A DNA stretch of 64,000 bases from an uncultured Opitutaceae bacterium (GTDB lineage Bacteria > Verrucomicrobiota > Verrucomicrobiia > Opitutales > Opitutaceae), in NCBI GenBank assembly GCA_937902925.1, contig CALFNN010000036.1:62001-126000 (forward strand), in the 5' to 3' direction. A model generated the notes under the pieces. The model worked only from the letters and a program-made list of their open reading frames with translations. It was not told where the DNA came from and searched no databases. The translations under genes and the position numbers were made by a program. Of this stretch, positions 1 to 9,198 are shown piece by piece; position 1 is the first letter of the stretch, and each line of letters opens with the position of its first letter.

Positions 1-33
1 GCGAAGGCGGCCTACATTCAGCCCGGCACGTGA
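1..33 (+). CDS. C-terminal end of an upstream gene (partial)
   Basis: Frame 1 is open from the left edge and ends in TGA, giving only ten residues (ending YIQPGT). The reason to believe it is coding is that a clear intrinsic terminator starts two bases after the stop codon. The product cannot be named from this much sequence. Confidence 0.45.
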   Translation, partial: AKAAYIQPGT

Positions 34-34
34 C

Positions 35-58
35 ACGGCCCGCGATCGGGCCGTTTTT
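35..58 (+). terminator. Rho-independent terminator of the upstream gene
   Basis: A perfect 8-bp stem (ACGGCCCG / CGGGCCGT) closes a CGAT tetraloop and is followed at once by a run of T. It sits just after the partial upstream reading frame and before the beta-helix gene, so it should insulate the two. Confidence 0.85.
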
Positions 59-106
59 CCGCACCCAATCTTCCCGCGCTTGCGTCTGGCTGAGCGCTTC
101 AACCCC

Positions 107-3100
107 ATGGCTACACTATCTCGCACCGCTTCGCGCGGATTGTCCCCTGTTGTCTGTTTTGTCATTCTCGGCCTGCTCGCGCCGCTGGCCGGTGCCGCCG
201 AAGCCCGCAACCGTCCCGCGATTTCCGTCCGCGCGGGCGACAACGGCGCGCTTGTCTACACGGCGGATGACGCGGGGAACCGGGTCATCGATTTTTCCGC
301 GGCCGGTTACGGTGGCGGCGGCGAGGCGATCCCGCTCGTGCCGGCCAGGATGGTCGTGGCGCCGACCGGCAATCGCGACGGAGAGCGAATTCAGGCGGCG
401 CTCGACCTCGTGGCCGCGATGCCGGTCGACGCGCAGGGTTTTCGCGGTGCCGTGCTGCTCAAGCCCGGCCGCTACCGGATCGACGGGAATCTTCGCCTGC
501 GCGCGAGCGGAGTGGTGCTGCGCGGGTCGGGGCAGGCGGAAAACGGCACGGTGCTGGTGGCAACCGGTCTTTCGCGTCGCGCCTTGATCGAGATTGCCGG
601 CGCCGGCGACCGGAACGAGATCGCGCCGTCGCGCCAGAATGTCACCGACGCCTATGTGCCGGTGGGCGCGACCCGGCTCGCGGTCGACGACGCCTCGGCG
701 TTCCCGGTCGGCACGCGGATCGTCGTTCGCCGTCCGAGCAACGCCGCGTGGATCGCGCAAGTTGGAATGGGCGCTTTTTCGGGCTGGCCGCAGAACCCCC
801 TGTCGTGGAGACCGGGCACGCGCGATATCGTCTGGGAACGCGCGGTGACGGCCGTGGAGGGCAACACCCTGACGCTCGATGCGCCGATCACCACGGCGCT
901 CGATGCGAAGGTGGGCGGCGGCACGGTCACGCGCTATGACTTTCCCGGCCGCATCGATCACGTCGGCGTCGAGAACCTCCGCTGCGTGTCCGAGTTCAAC
1001 AAGGCGTTGCCGAAGGACGAGGAGCATGCGTGGTTCTGCGTCACGCTCGACAAGGTGGAAAACGCCTGGGTGCGGCAGGTGACCGCACAGCAGTTCGTGA
1101 GCTACGTCGTCGATGCGCAGGCGGACTCGAAGTCGGTCACGATCGAGGACTGCACCGCGCTCGACCCGGTGTCGGAGATCGCGGCCTATCGCCGCCGCGC
1201 GTTCGCCATCGCCGGCCAGCTGACGCTCGTGCAACGCTGCCAGTCCGAGCACGGGTTGCACGATTTCACGTCGGGCTTCGCGGCCGCGGGCCCGAATGTT
1301 TTCCTGCAATGCACCGCCCGCGACGCGCAGGACTACAGCGGCCCGGTCGAGAGCTGGGCGTCGGGCTTGCTTTACGACAACGTCGTCATTCGCGGCAACG
1401 CGCTGCGGTTCATCAACCGCGGGGCCAACGGTCAGGGCACCGGCTGGACCGCGGCGAATTCGATCTTCTGGAGCTGCGAGTCCACCGAGCTTCAGGTGCA
1501 GAGCCCGCCGGGCGCGCCGAACCAGGCGTTCGGCTGCAAGGGCCTCATCGTGGATGACAGCAAGGACTACGATCCCCGGGTGATGCCCTATCAACCGTTC
1601 GTGAAGGGCTCCGCGATGACGCCGGTCAGCCTCTATCTCGCCCAGCTCGCCGCCCGCAAGGGCGGCGACGCTGTCCCCCGTCTCGCGCGGGCGACGATTT
1701 CCATTTCAGCCGACGGCGTCCGCGCCCTTGCCGCGGCCGACGTCCCGCCGCCGCCGGCCCGCGGCCCGGTGCATCCGTTGCGCGTGGAGCACGCCCAGTT
1801 TACCATCGATGGCCAGCGCGCGTTCACGGCGATGACCAACTGGTCGTGGTATCTCGGCCAGATGCCGCGCGGCATCGCGCGGCCCGCGGGGCCGGGCATC
1901 ACGCGATTTTCGCCTGGCGAAACCGGCACCGGCCAGACCGACCGCCTCGAGGATGTGATCGCGGCGCTCGCCCCGGGCGCGGCGTTCGTCCACCACTATG
2001 GCCTCTGGTATGACCGGCGGCGGATCAACCACAACTTCTACGGCGCCCCCGAGCTGCGCGCCGACGATGTGGCCGCGCCGTTCATGGAGCAGCCGTGGGC
2101 GCGCAGCGGGCAGGGGACCGACTGGGACGGGATGAGCAAGTATGACCTCACGAAATTCAATCCGTGGTTTTTCCAGCGCGTGAAGGATTTCGCCGGCCTC
2201 TGCGACACGAACGGCCGCATCCTCTACTACAATTTTTATTTTCAACACCCGGTGCAGGAAACCCGCGCACACTATGTCGATTTCCCGTGGCGCCCCGTAA
2301 ACTGTCTCCAAGACACCGGTCTCCCTGACGAAAATCCCGCCGGCAGCACCTTCTACGACCTGTCCTCGCCAGTGCGGCGCGATCTTCATCGACTCTACAT
2401 CCGCCACGGCCTCGACGTCCTCAAGGACAACGTCAACGTCGTCTACGGCATCGATCGCGAATACTCCGGCCCGCTCACGTTCGTCCAGTTCTGGCTCGAT
2501 ACGGTCGCCCAGTGGGAGAAGGAGAACGGCAAAAAAATCTTCATCGCCCTCGAGATTCCCAAGGCGGAGATGGACGCCGTGCTCGATGACCCGGTGCGCG
2601 GTCCGATGATCACGGCGGTTGACTTCTTCAACTGGAACTATCGCGCCGACGGTTCGCTGTTCACCATCCTGGGCGGCCTCAACCTCGCACCGCGCGAGCA
2701 ACTGCAGCGCGCGCAGCAGCAGCCGTCGGCGGCACGGCCGGGCGGCGCCGAGCAACGCTACCGGGCGTTTCGCGAGTATCGCGACGCGTTCCCGCAGCTC
2801 GTTCTCATCCGCAAGAACGACGATTTTCCCGCGGTCAGCGCGGCCGTCGAGAAGAACATTCCGGCCGCCGCCCGCGCGGAGACGCGCGCGGCGCCGCTTG
2901 TCCGCACCCATGCCGGCTCGAGTTGGGCGATGGCGGCGCGGGGCAAGGCCTACCTCGTCTACGCGATGACCGGCGAGCCGGTCGACGTCGACTTGGCGGG
3001 CGATCCGTCGCGCTTCACACTTTCTTGGATCGACTCCGCGACAGGCGAGATGCGGACGGCAACCGAGCCGGTGGCCGGGGGTGGCACGGTCACTCTTGCG

Positions 3101-3154
3101 CCGCCGGTGTCCGACACCAAGCATCCGTGGGTGGCATGGTTGGCGAAACGCTAG
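107..3154 (+). CDS. Exported beta-helix (pectate-lyase-like) protein fused to a DUF6298-like barrel
   Basis: The protein is 1015 aa. The ATG at 107 is preferred over an upstream TTG because it gives a clean Sec signal peptide (hydrophobic segment about residues 14-31, ending AGAAEA). Residues about 65-500 read as a right-handed parallel beta-helix of the pectate_lyase_3 type: a turn-rich N-terminal cap, then repeated short V/I-rich rungs (VVLRGSG, VTIEDCTAL). From about residue 540 a second domain begins, rich in Trp/Tyr/Phe and acidic motifs (VHHYGLWYD, YYNFYFQHP, VVYGIDREYSG), which resembles DUF6298, a presumed TIM-barrel glycosidase-like domain. The two-domain fusion suggests a bifunctional exported polysaccharide-degrading enzyme, probably acting on pectin. 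The beta-helix and export are well supported; the second domain's name is from memory and the substrate is inferred. Confidence 0.85.
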   Translation: MATLSRTASRGLSPVVCFVILGLLAPLAGAAEARNRPAISVRAGDNGALVYTADDAGNRVIDFSAAGYGGGGEAIPLVPARMVVAPTGNRDGERIQAALDLVAAMPVDAQGFRGAVLLKPGRYRIDGNLRLRASGVVLRGSGQAENGTVLVATGLSRRALIEIAGAGDRNEIAPSRQNVTDAYVPVGATRLAVDDASAFPVGTRIVVRRPSNAAWIAQVGMGAFSGWPQNPLSWRPGTRDIVWERAVTAVEGNTLTLDAPITTALDAKVGGGTVTRYDFPGRIDHVGVENLRCVSEFNKALPKDEEHAWFCVTLDKVENAWVRQVTAQQFVSYVVDAQADSKSVTIEDCTALDPVSEIAAYRRRAFAIAGQLTLVQRCQSEHGLHDFTSGFAAAGPNVFLQCTARDAQDYSGPVESWASGLLYDNVVIRGNALRFINRGANGQGTGWTAANSIFWSCESTELQVQSPPGAPNQAFGCKGLIVDDSKDYDPRVMPYQPFVKGSAMTPVSLYLAQLAARKGGDAVPRLARATISISADGVRALAAADVPPPPARGPVHPLRVEHAQFTIDGQRAFTAMTNWSWYLGQMPRGIARPAGPGITRFSPGETGTGQTDRLEDVIAALAPGAAFVHHYGLWYDRRRINHNFYGAPELRADDVAAPFMEQPWARSGQGTDWDGMSKYDLTKFNPWFFQRVKDFAGLCDTNGRILYYNFYFQHPVQETRAHYVDFPWRPVNCLQDTGLPDENPAGSTFYDLSSPVRRDLHRLYIRHGLDVLKDNVNVVYGIDREYSGPLTFVQFWLDTVAQWEKENGKKIFIALEIPKAEMDAVLDDPVRGPMITAVDFFNWNYRADGSLFTILGGLNLAPREQLQRAQQQPSAARPGGAEQRYRAFREYRDAFPQLVLIRKNDDFPAVSAAVEKNIPAAARAETRAAPLVRTHAGSSWAMAARGKAYLVYAMTGEPVDVDLAGDPSRFTLSWIDSATGEMRTATEPVAGGGTVTLAPPVSDTKHPWVAWLAKR

Positions 3155-3197
3155 CCGCGGCCCGACGTCGATGCTCCGCCTTAACTTCCTACCCCGC

Positions 3198-3641
3198 ATG
3201 AAATCGCCCCTCCTCCTCGCCGCCGCGCTTTTGGGCAGCGCCGTCCACGCGCAAACGCCTGAAGCCCCCAAAGCCGTCCAGGAAAAACTTGCGTCGGCCG
3301 TTTACGATTGGGACCAGATGCCCGTGACTCCCAACGCGCTCGGCGTCCGCCGCGCGGTATTCGACGGGATGACAGCGACGGTGGACAAGATCCACTGCCA
3401 CATCACCACGCTCAATCCCGGCGAGCGCAGCGGCGACCCGCGCAAGCACTTGCAGGAGGAAATCATCATCGTGAAGGAAGGTTCGGTCGAAGCGAATTTC
3501 AATGGCCAGACCCGCACCGCCAATGCCGGCTCGGTGATCTTCTTCGCGTCCGGTGCGACGACATTTCTCCACAATGCGAGCAAGGTGCCCGTCACCTATA
3601 TCGTCCTTTATTACTACACGCCGCTCACGCCCAAGAGTTGA
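3198..3641 (+). CDS. Exported cupin-domain protein (copy 1)
   Basis: The protein is 147 aa with a Sec signal peptide (MKSPLLLAAALLGSAVHA) followed by a single small cupin barrel. Metal-ligand-like positions are visible in the first cupin motif (GERSGDPRKHLQEEIIIVKEG, in pieces) and the second motif is the stretch around SVIFFASG. The ATG at 3198 is chosen because it starts the signal peptide exactly. It is closely similar to the cupin starting at 3985: same length, same 'HCHITTLNPGE' type core and same LTPKS end, so the pair is a tandem duplication. In copy 1 one His of the first motif (RKH versus copy 2's HRH) is changed, so metal binding may differ. The substrate is unknown. Confidence 0.88.
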   Translation: MKSPLLLAAALLGSAVHAQTPEAPKAVQEKLASAVYDWDQMPVTPNALGVRRAVFDGMTATVDKIHCHITTLNPGERSGDPRKHLQEEIIIVKEGSVEANFNGQTRTANAGSVIFFASGATTFLHNASKVPVTYIVLYYYTPLTPKS

Positions 3642-3673
3642 GCGTCGCGCCCTAGCCGCCAGTTCGTGCCGTT

Positions 3674-3916
3674 GTGACATCTGAGCCCAATCCCACCGCC
3701 GGCCCCCGCCCGGTGACCGTGCGCGCGGAACCGATCGAACTCTGCCAGTTGCTAAAGTTCGCCGGCCTCGCGGAGAGCGGCGGCGCGGCGAAACAAATGA
3801 TCGCCGATGGCCGCGTGCAGGTGAACGACACCCGCGAAACCCGGAAGCGAAGAAAGATTCTGGCTGGCGACCGCGTCGCGCTCGGCGGAGTCTCGATCGT
3901 CGTGCAGGTCGGCTGA
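3674..3916 (+). CDS. S4-domain RNA-binding protein (YbcJ-like)
   Basis: This 80-aa protein consists almost wholly of an S4 RNA-binding fold: ELCQLLKFAGLAESGGAAK, then MIADGRVQVND, then a basic stretch TRKRRKILAGDRV. That is the usual size for YbcJ/YaaA-type stand-alone S4 proteins. The start is GTG at 3674. It lies between the two duplicated cupins, 32 bases after the first and 68 before the second. The family binds structured RNA, often rRNA or stalled ribosomal complexes; the precise role here is not shown. Confidence 0.85.
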   Translation: MTSEPNPTAGPRPVTVRAEPIELCQLLKFAGLAESGGAAKQMIADGRVQVNDTRETRKRRKILAGDRVALGGVSIVVQVG

Positions 3917-3984
3917 AGCTGCCGGCGAGCGCTGACAACCCGATCAAAATCTCCACTGTTATCGACTCCCAGCGTCCTTCTCCC

Positions 3985-4431
3985 ATGAAATTGCTCACCT
4001 GCCTTGCCCTGTCCCTTGTCGCTCCTGCCATGCTCCCCGCCCAAACACCCGCTCCCGCCACGCCACCCGCCGCCAAGATGAACTCGATGGTGATCGATTG
4101 GACGAAGCTCCAGTTCACCCCGACCAAGACCGGTGCGCGCGTGGCCGTTTTCGACGCGCCCACGCCGACGCTCGATCGTTTTCATTGTCATATCTCGACG
4201 CTCAATCCCGGCGAGAACACCGGGGCGCCGCACCGCCATCCGCAGGAGGAACTGGTGATCATAAAGGAAGGGACGCTCGAGATTAACATCGACGGAAAGA
4301 TCACGGTCGCGCCGACCGGCTCGATGATCTTCTACGCGGCGAACGAACTGGAAAACATGCGCAATATCGGGAAAACGCCCGCGACCTATTACGTGGTGCA
4401 GTTCTACACGGCGCTGACGCCGAAAAGCTGA
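3985..4431 (+). CDS. Exported cupin-domain protein (copy 2)
   Basis: The protein is 148 aa with a signal peptide (about residues 1-20, ending LPAQ) and one cupin barrel. The first motif has a complete metal-binding His pattern (HRHPQEELVIIKEG); the second motif lies around GSMIFYAANE. The paralogue at 3198 shares the framework and the LTPKS C-terminus. The best guess is a periplasmic small-molecule binding or isomerising cupin; no substrate can be assigned. Confidence 0.88.
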   Translation: MKLLTCLALSLVAPAMLPAQTPAPATPPAAKMNSMVIDWTKLQFTPTKTGARVAVFDAPTPTLDRFHCHISTLNPGENTGAPHRHPQEELVIIKEGTLEINIDGKITVAPTGSMIFYAANELENMRNIGKTPATYYVVQFYTALTPKS

Positions 4432-4444
4432 CGACCGCGGGTCA

Positions 4445-4457
4445 AAATGTAACATTT
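4445..4457. promoter_or_regulatory. AAATGT-A-ACATTT palindrome upstream of the histone-like gene
   Basis: Two 6-base arms separated by one base form a perfect AT-rich palindrome in otherwise very GC-rich DNA, about 107 bases before the start at 4564 and just after the second cupin gene. It could be an operator. No regulator is known, so function is inference only. Confidence 0.3.
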
Positions 4458-4563
4458 GGACGGTTGCCGCGCCGGCCGGCGCACCGTAACGTGAGCGTAA
4501 CAATTCGCTTCGTTCCATTCGCGCCGTCCACGCGTGGGTGGATGCGAGGCAGCGTTTCACCCC

Positions 4564-5106
4564 ATGAAGATCCGTCGATCCAGCACCACGCCGACGAGCC
4601 GTCGCGCGAAGATCAAGAAACTGAACGCGAAGATTTCCGGCGCAAAGGAGCGAGCGGCGGCGGCGCGACATCAGGCGGAGGCGGCCAAGGCCGATTTCAA
4701 GCGGGTGCGCAAGGCCTTCAAGCAGGCGAAAAAAGCCGCCAAGGCGGCGCGCAAACGGCTGAAGGCGTTGAAAAAGGCGCTCCACGCAGCGATGAGGCCG
4801 GCAGTAAAGAAGGCGGCCAAGCGTCCCGACAAAAGCGCGGTGGCAAAGTCGCCTCGACGGCTCGCAGACGCGAAGCCGGCGAAGCCCGCGGCGAAAGCCA
4901 ACGGAAAGAAAGCTCGTCGCTCGCCGGGCCAGGTGGCCGTCGCGGCGAGCGCGCCCGCTACGCCATCGGCGCCCGACGGTCCGCCGGGGTTGCCGGTTCT
5001 TCGAGGGCCCGCTTCCGACTCCACGTCGGAGGAAGTGGCGGGGCCGACGACGGAAACCGCGCCGGCGCCGGACGCGGGAGCGGACGTCGCGCCGCCGGCG
5101 GTTTGA
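4564..5106 (+). CDS. Histone H1-like Lys/Ala-rich DNA-binding protein
   Basis: The protein is 180 aa. Residues 1-85 are dominated by Lys, Arg and Ala in a helix-forming pattern (RAKIKKLNAKI, KAFKQAKKAAKAARK), likely a coiled coil. Residues 75-125 are a PAKKA-type basic tail like histone H1 C-termini, and the last 50 residues are Pro/Ala-rich and acidic. The start at 4564 follows a pyrimidine-rich leader. Such proteins occur sporadically in bacteria with complex nucleoids and probably compact DNA or bind RNA. The assignment rests on composition, not on a conserved fold. Confidence 0.7.
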   Translation: MKIRRSSTTPTSRRAKIKKLNAKISGAKERAAAARHQAEAAKADFKRVRKAFKQAKKAAKAARKRLKALKKALHAAMRPAVKKAAKRPDKSAVAKSPRRLADAKPAKPAAKANGKKARRSPGQVAVAASAPATPSAPDGPPGLPVLRGPASDSTSEEVAGPTTETAPAPDAGADVAPPAV

Positions 5107-5199
5107 GCTCACCGGACGCGCCGGCTTGTCGCTTCGTGCCACGGATCGCTGGACCTGACGCGCTGGACGAATTGCGTTTTGCGTGCAGCTTTCGCGTTT

Positions 5200-6153
5200 A
5201 TGCAGCTCGCTGGAATCCATCATCTCACCGCCGTCACCGCCGACGCGTCGCGCAATCACGCCTTTTACACCCGCACACTGGGGATGCGGCTGGTGAAAAA
5301 GTCCGTCAATCAGGACGACGTTTCCGCCTATCATCTTTTCTATGCCGATGGCGCGGCGAGTCCCGGCAGCGACCTGACATTTTTTGACTGGCCCGTGCCC
5401 CGCGAGCGACGGGGCGCCCACAGCATCGCGCGAACAGGACTGCGCGTCGGAAGCGAGGCGAGCCTCGGCTGGTGGGAGGCGCGGTTCCAGGTGGAGGGCG
5501 TCGCGCACCAGGCGGCGGCGGTTCGCGACGGACGCGCCACCGTCGACTTCGAGGATTTCGAGGGGCAGCGATTTGCCTTGGTGGCCGATGCCAAGCCGCG
5601 CGAGCCGGCGCATCCGTGGGCTCGAAGCCCCGTGCCGGCCGAGCACCAGATTCTCGGACTGGGGCCCATCACGCTCAGCGTGCCCGAGCTCACCCCGACC
5701 GATCGCGTGTTGCGCGAAGTAACGAACATGCATCATGTCCGGGAATATGTTTCGCCGGATGGGAAGGTGACCACGCACGTTTACGAGATGGGTGGCGGAG
5801 GGGCGGCGGCGGAGTTGCATGTGGCGGTTGAGCCGGGCCTGCCCGGCGCGCGTCAGGGCGCCGGCGGAGTGCATCACGTGGCGTTTCGCACGACGAAGAA
5901 GGACTATCCGGCCTGGGTGCAGCGGTTGACGGAACTCGGCGTGCGCTCGAGCGGGCCGGTGAATCGCTACTATTTTCAAAGTCTTTATTTTCGGGAGCCA
6001 AACGGGATTCTATTCGAGATCGCCACCGACGAGCCCGGATTTGCGGTGGACGAGCCGATGGAGAGCCTGGGCGAGAAACTGGCGCTGCCGCCGTTTCTCG
6101 AGGGCCGCCGGCAGGAGATCGAGGCCGGACTCAAGCCGTTGAATCCGGCCTGA
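5200..6153 (+). CDS. Ring-cleaving dioxygenase / glyoxalase-fold (VOC) protein, MhqO-type
   Basis: The protein is 317 aa. The ATG at 5200 starts at [12 protein letters not shown], the typical beginning of this family. Two vicinal-oxygen-chelate modules are visible, at about residues 4-140 and 145-290. Metal ligands expected for the family are present: His in GIHHLT near the N-terminus, His in GVHHVAF at about residue 225 and a C-terminal Glu in [13 protein letters not shown]. Members of the MhqO/MhqA group detoxify hydroquinones or cleave catechol-like rings. The gene is monocistronic here. The exact substrate is unknown. Confidence 0.88.
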   Translation: MQLAGIHHLTAVTADASRNHAFYTRTLGMRLVKKSVNQDDVSAYHLFYADGAASPGSDLTFFDWPVPRERRGAHSIARTGLRVGSEASLGWWEARFQVEGVAHQAAAVRDGRATVDFEDFEGQRFALVADAKPREPAHPWARSPVPAEHQILGLGPITLSVPELTPTDRVLREVTNMHHVREYVSPDGKVTTHVYEMGGGGAAAELHVAVEPGLPGARQGAGGVHHVAFRTTKKDYPAWVQRLTELGVRSSGPVNRYYFQSLYFREPNGILFEIATDEPGFAVDEPMESLGEKLALPPFLEGRRQEIEAGLKPLNPA

Positions 6154-6251
6154 GCGGCGGCGCCAAAATATTTGCGCTGCCCGCCCCAGCCGTTAAGCTC
6201 AGTGCCATCCGAGGGGGCCGCGTGGCCTCGCCCGGACCCGATCGTCGCGCC

Positions 6252-6665
6252 ATGGACAAAAAGCACCCGAAGAAAAAGCCCGCGGTCGTGCCGGCCGCCG
6301 GTGCCGACAAGGCCGAGTTTGCCCGGGTGCGGCGGCGGGCGCGGGAACTGGCGATCATCGACGGCCGGGCTCCCCACGATTTGTTGGAATCCGACTACGA
6401 GCAGGCCCGGCGCGAACTGGCCGGCGAACCCGTGGGAGACGAGAAGGAATCGCTGCTTGAGTCGCTGCCGGAATCGGCCCGCTGGGACCCCGTGCCCGGC
6501 TCGACCGGACATCGGGCGCCGGAGTCGAGCGCCGAGGACGACGAGGACGAAGACGGCCACAACGAGAGCGCGCGGCTGGTGGAGGGCGGAATGATCGACG
6601 CGGAGGACGATCAGGCCACCGAGGCGGAAAAGGCCTCCGGCCGGAGGGCGACGAACGGCGGCTGA
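6252..6665 (+). CDS. Hypothetical acidic cytoplasmic protein
   Basis: The protein is 137 aa with no signal peptide or membrane segment. A short basic Lys/Pro start (MDKKHPKKKPA) precedes a charged helical region (FARVRRRARELA). The second half is strongly acidic, with a patch around EDDEDEDG at residues 96-103. The ATG at 6252 is preferred over an in-frame ATG 30 bases upstream. No family is recognised. It converges with ffh, leaving 48 bases between the stops. Confidence 0.6.
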   Translation: MDKKHPKKKPAVVPAAGADKAEFARVRRRARELAIIDGRAPHDLLESDYEQARRELAGEPVGDEKESLLESLPESARWDPVPGSTGHRAPESSAEDDEDEDGHNESARLVEGGMIDAEDDQATEAEKASGRRATNGG

Positions 6666-6713
6666 GCGGAGTGGACGAACCGGTGCCGCGGAGCCGGCTG
6701 CGCCCGGCGGCAA

Positions 6714-8057
6714 TTACATGCCCGGGAAGCCGCCCTTGCCCTTCATCGCCTCCATCTGGCGCATCATTTTCTTCGCGCCGCCGCCCTTCAGCATCTTCAT
6801 CATCTGCTGCATTTGCTGAAACTGTTTCAGCAGCTGGTTCACCTCGACGATCTTCACGCCGGAACCATCGGCGATGCGCTTGCGGCGGCTGCCGTTGAGA
6901 ATATCGGGCTTCTTCCGTTCCTGCCGCGTCATCGACTTGATGATGGCCTCGGTGCGGGCCATCTGCTTGTCCGCGCCCGCCGGCAGCTCCATGCCGCTCA
7001 TGCCCGGCATCATCCCGATGATGCTCTGCATCGAGCCCATTTTTTTGATCTGCTGCATCTGCGCGAGGAAATCGTCGAGGTTGAAGTCGCCCTTGCGGAG
7101 CGACTCGGCCATTTTCTCCGCTTCCTTCTGGTCGATGGTTTCCTGCGCCTTCTCAACGAGCGATACGACGTCGCCCATGCCGAGGATGCGCTGCGCGAGC
7201 CGTTCGGGATAAAACGTGTCAAAGTCGCCCGTCTTTTCGCCGGTGCCGATGAACTTGATCGGGACGTTGGCGATCGACTTGATCGAAAGCGCCGCCCCAC
7301 CGCGGGCATCGCCGTCCATTTTCGTGAGGACCAGTCCCGTCAACGCGAGCGCATCATGGAACGCCTTGGCGACGTTGACCGCTTCCTGGCCCAGTGCGCC
7401 ATCGGCGACGAGCAACACCTCATCGGGCTGGATGCGGGCGTGAAGTTTTTTCACTTCCTCGATGAGGTCCGCGTCGATTTGCAGGCGGCCCGCCGTATCG
7501 AAGATGATGCAGTCCGCCGTCGCGGCCTGCGCGGCGGCGAGCGCCGCCACGCCGATCGCCGGGACGTCCTTTGATATGCGATCGCAATAGAAGGCGAGTT
7601 CCTCCTGGCTCGCGAGAATCTCGAGCTGGTCGATGGCCGCGGGCCGATAGACGTCGCAGGCGGCGACAAGCGGACGATAGCCGCGTTTCTTGAGCAATTT
7701 ACCGAGCTTCGCGGTCGAGGTGGTCTTGCCGGAGCCGTGCAGACCGACCATCAGGATCTTGAGCGGCCGCGCGCCGGAAAGAGCGTTCGCGCCCTCGCCG
7801 AGCAGGCGGACGAGCTCGTCGTGGATGATCTTGACGATCTGCTGGCCGGGCGCGACGCCCTTGAGAACCTCCTGGCCGACGCATTGTGTCTGGACGCGCT
7901 CGACGAATTCGCGGGCGACCTTGAAATGGACATCGGCGGCGAGCAGGGCGGTGCGCACTTCCTTGAGCGCGTCCGCCATGTTTTCCTCGGAAAGCTTGCC
8001 GACGCCGCGAAGCTTGCGGAGGGCCTGGCCGAGTTTGTCGGTAAGGGATTCAAACAT
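6714..8057 (-). CDS. ffh: Signal recognition particle protein Ffh (SRP54)
   Basis: The protein is 447 aa, normal for bacterial Ffh. An N domain (residues 1-90) is followed by the G domain with the P-loop GLHGSGKTT (105-113) and the SRP-specific [11 protein letters not shown]. The C-terminal M domain is Met-rich ([22 protein letters not shown]), the surface that binds signal sequences and 4.5S RNA. Ffh with FtsY targets nascent membrane proteins to the Sec translocon; secG is in the same window. The ATG is preceded by ...GTTCC with no Shine-Dalgarno. No SRP RNA gene was seen next to it. Confidence 0.98.
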   Translation of the reverse strand: MFESLTDKLGQALRKLRGVGKLSEENMADALKEVRTALLAADVHFKVAREFVERVQTQCVGQEVLKGVAPGQQIVKIIHDELVRLLGEGANALSGARPLKILMVGLHGSGKTTSTAKLGKLLKKRGYRPLVAACDVYRPAAIDQLEILASQEELAFYCDRISKDVPAIGVAALAAAQAATADCIIFDTAGRLQIDADLIEEVKKLHARIQPDEVLLVADGALGQEAVNVAKAFHDALALTGLVLTKMDGDARGGAALSIKSIANVPIKFIGTGEKTGDFDTFYPERLAQRILGMGDVVSLVEKAQETIDQKEAEKMAESLRKGDFNLDDFLAQMQQIKKMGSMQSIIGMMPGMSGMELPAGADKQMARTEAIIKSMTRQERKKPDILNGSRRKRIADGSGVKIVEVNQLLKQFQQMQQMMKMLKGGGAKKMMRQMEAMKGKGGFPGM

Positions 8058-8135
8058 GGAACGGGCAGTGAAACCGCAAACGCGCGGTTATCCACGTTTT
8101 TTTATCGACGCCCGGCCGGACGTCGGACGCAGGCG

Positions 8136-8154
8136 CGTGGCCCGCGGGGCCACG
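8136..8154. other. Strong GC hairpin downstream of the response regulator
   Basis: CGTGGCCC-GCG-GGGCCACG forms an 8-bp stem with a 3-base loop, 36 bases past the response-regulator stop on the minus strand. There is no T run on either side, so it is not a standard intrinsic terminator. It could slow 3' exonucleases or assist Rho-dependent termination. Confidence 0.4.
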
Positions 8155-8189
8155 GCGACTCCCGTGCGACCTCGACGGCGCGCTTCGGG

Positions 8190-8582
8190 TCAGCGGGCGC
8201 CCGGACTCGATGCCGCGGCCTGGATCTGCTGTATCTTGAGCAAAATGACCGCCTCCGTGCAGGGTTTGACGACGTAGTGGCGCACCCCGAGCTGGATCGC
8301 CTTGGTGACCGTGGGACGGTCACTCGAGGACGTGGTCAGGACGATCTCGAGCGACTTGAGCAGCGGGGACTGCCGGACGCGGCGGATCAGCTCGAACCCG
8401 TCCGGGGCCGGCATGCTCAAGTCGAGGAAGGCGATGTCGAAAGACCGGGCGGGATCGTCAAGGATCGCCCACGCGTCCTCGCCATTGTCGGCCACAGTCA
8501 CCTGGTGCTCGGGGTGGGAGGCAAGAATCTTGGACAGGACCGTCCGGGAGACCGGTTCATCGTCGACGATCAGAATCTTCAT
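8190..8582 (-). CDS. Single-domain response regulator (CheY-like receiver)
   Basis: The protein is 130 aa and consists of one receiver domain. The acidic pocket is intact (ILIVDDEP), the phospho-acceptor Asp is in IAFLDLSM, the switch Thr/Ser is in VLTTSSS and the conserved Lys is in HYVVKPC. No output domain follows. The start at 8582 is chosen because it begins exactly at MKILIVDDE; an upstream in-frame ATG would add eight residues. The cognate kinase is not in the window. The role could be in chemotaxis or phosphorelay. Confidence 0.9.
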   Translation of the reverse strand: MKILIVDDEPVSRTVLSKILASHPEHQVTVADNGEDAWAILDDPARSFDIAFLDLSMPAPDGFELIRRVRQSPLLKSLEIVLTTSSSDRPTVTKAIQLGVRHYVVKPCTEAVILLKIQQIQAAASSPGAR

Positions 8583-8690
8583 AGGATGGGAAGCCAGCGT
8601 TGTCATCGACTCGAATCGACCGGACTGTAGCGGTCCCGCACATTTTCATCCTCGTCAAATGCCGGGGATTGCCGGATAACCGGCGCCTCT

Positions 8691-9179
8691 ATGAACCCTG
8701 TTCTCAAGCTCTTGATCGAAGGTGGCAGCCTTACGACCGGCCAGATGGCCAAGGTCGCCGGGCTGACCGAGCCGGAGGTTATTCAGCACCTGGAACAGTT
8801 GAAGAAGGAGAAAATCTTCCTCGGCTGGCGTCCGGTGCTCGATCTCTCGCACGACGCCGCCGCCGCCAACGCCGTGCGCGGCGTGATCGAGGTCAAGATC
8901 ACTCCGGAGCGCGGGGGTGGGTTCAACCGGCTGGCGGACCGGATCAGCCGGTTCGACGAGGTCGAATCCTGCTACCTGATGTCGGGAGGCTACGACCTGC
9001 TCGTGTTCGTCAAGGGCGCGTCGCTGCAGAAGGTCGCGGCATTCGTGTCGGAGAAGCTCTCGACCATCGAGGGTGTGCTCTCGACCTCGACGCATTTCAT
9101 GCTGCGCTGCTACAAGGAGCAGGGCTTCCTGCTCGACGGCGGCGACGCGCAGAGCGCCCGTCTCGATATCACCCCCTGA
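8691..9179 (+). CDS. Lrp/AsnC-family transcriptional regulator
   Basis: The protein is 162 aa. An N-terminal helix-turn-helix (SLTTGQMAKVAGLTEPEVIQ, about 13-32) is followed by a RAM/ACT ligand-binding domain (about 65-145; VIEVKITPERG, LMSGGYDLLVF). The gene lies 19 bases before an aminotransferase gene in the same direction. An Lrp-type regulator beside an amino-acid enzyme is a common arrangement, so it probably senses an amino acid and controls the neighbour. Confidence 0.9.
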   Translation: MNPVLKLLIEGGSLTTGQMAKVAGLTEPEVIQHLEQLKKEKIFLGWRPVLDLSHDAAAANAVRGVIEVKITPERGGGFNRLADRISRFDEVESCYLMSGGYDLLVFVKGASLQKVAAFVSEKLSTIEGVLSTSTHFMLRCYKEQGFLLDGGDAQSARLDITP

Positions 9180-9198
9180 CCGGCCGGTCGCATCAACC

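Noticed and set aside
116-3271. Long open minus-strand frames (492 and 521 codons) opposite the beta-helix gene
   Set aside because: They are shadows of a GC-rich gene: low-complexity Arg/Ala/Gly translations with no domain, signal peptide or sensible ends.
4464-5387. Alternative 307-codon plus frame over the histone-like gene
   Set aside because: Its translation is Gly/Arg/Ser-rich noise; the frame starting at 4564 gives a consistent Lys/Ala-rich protein.
3652-5979. A 775-codon minus-strand frame across several genes
   Set aside because: It overlaps four well-supported plus-strand genes and its translation is Arg/His-rich without homology-like blocks.
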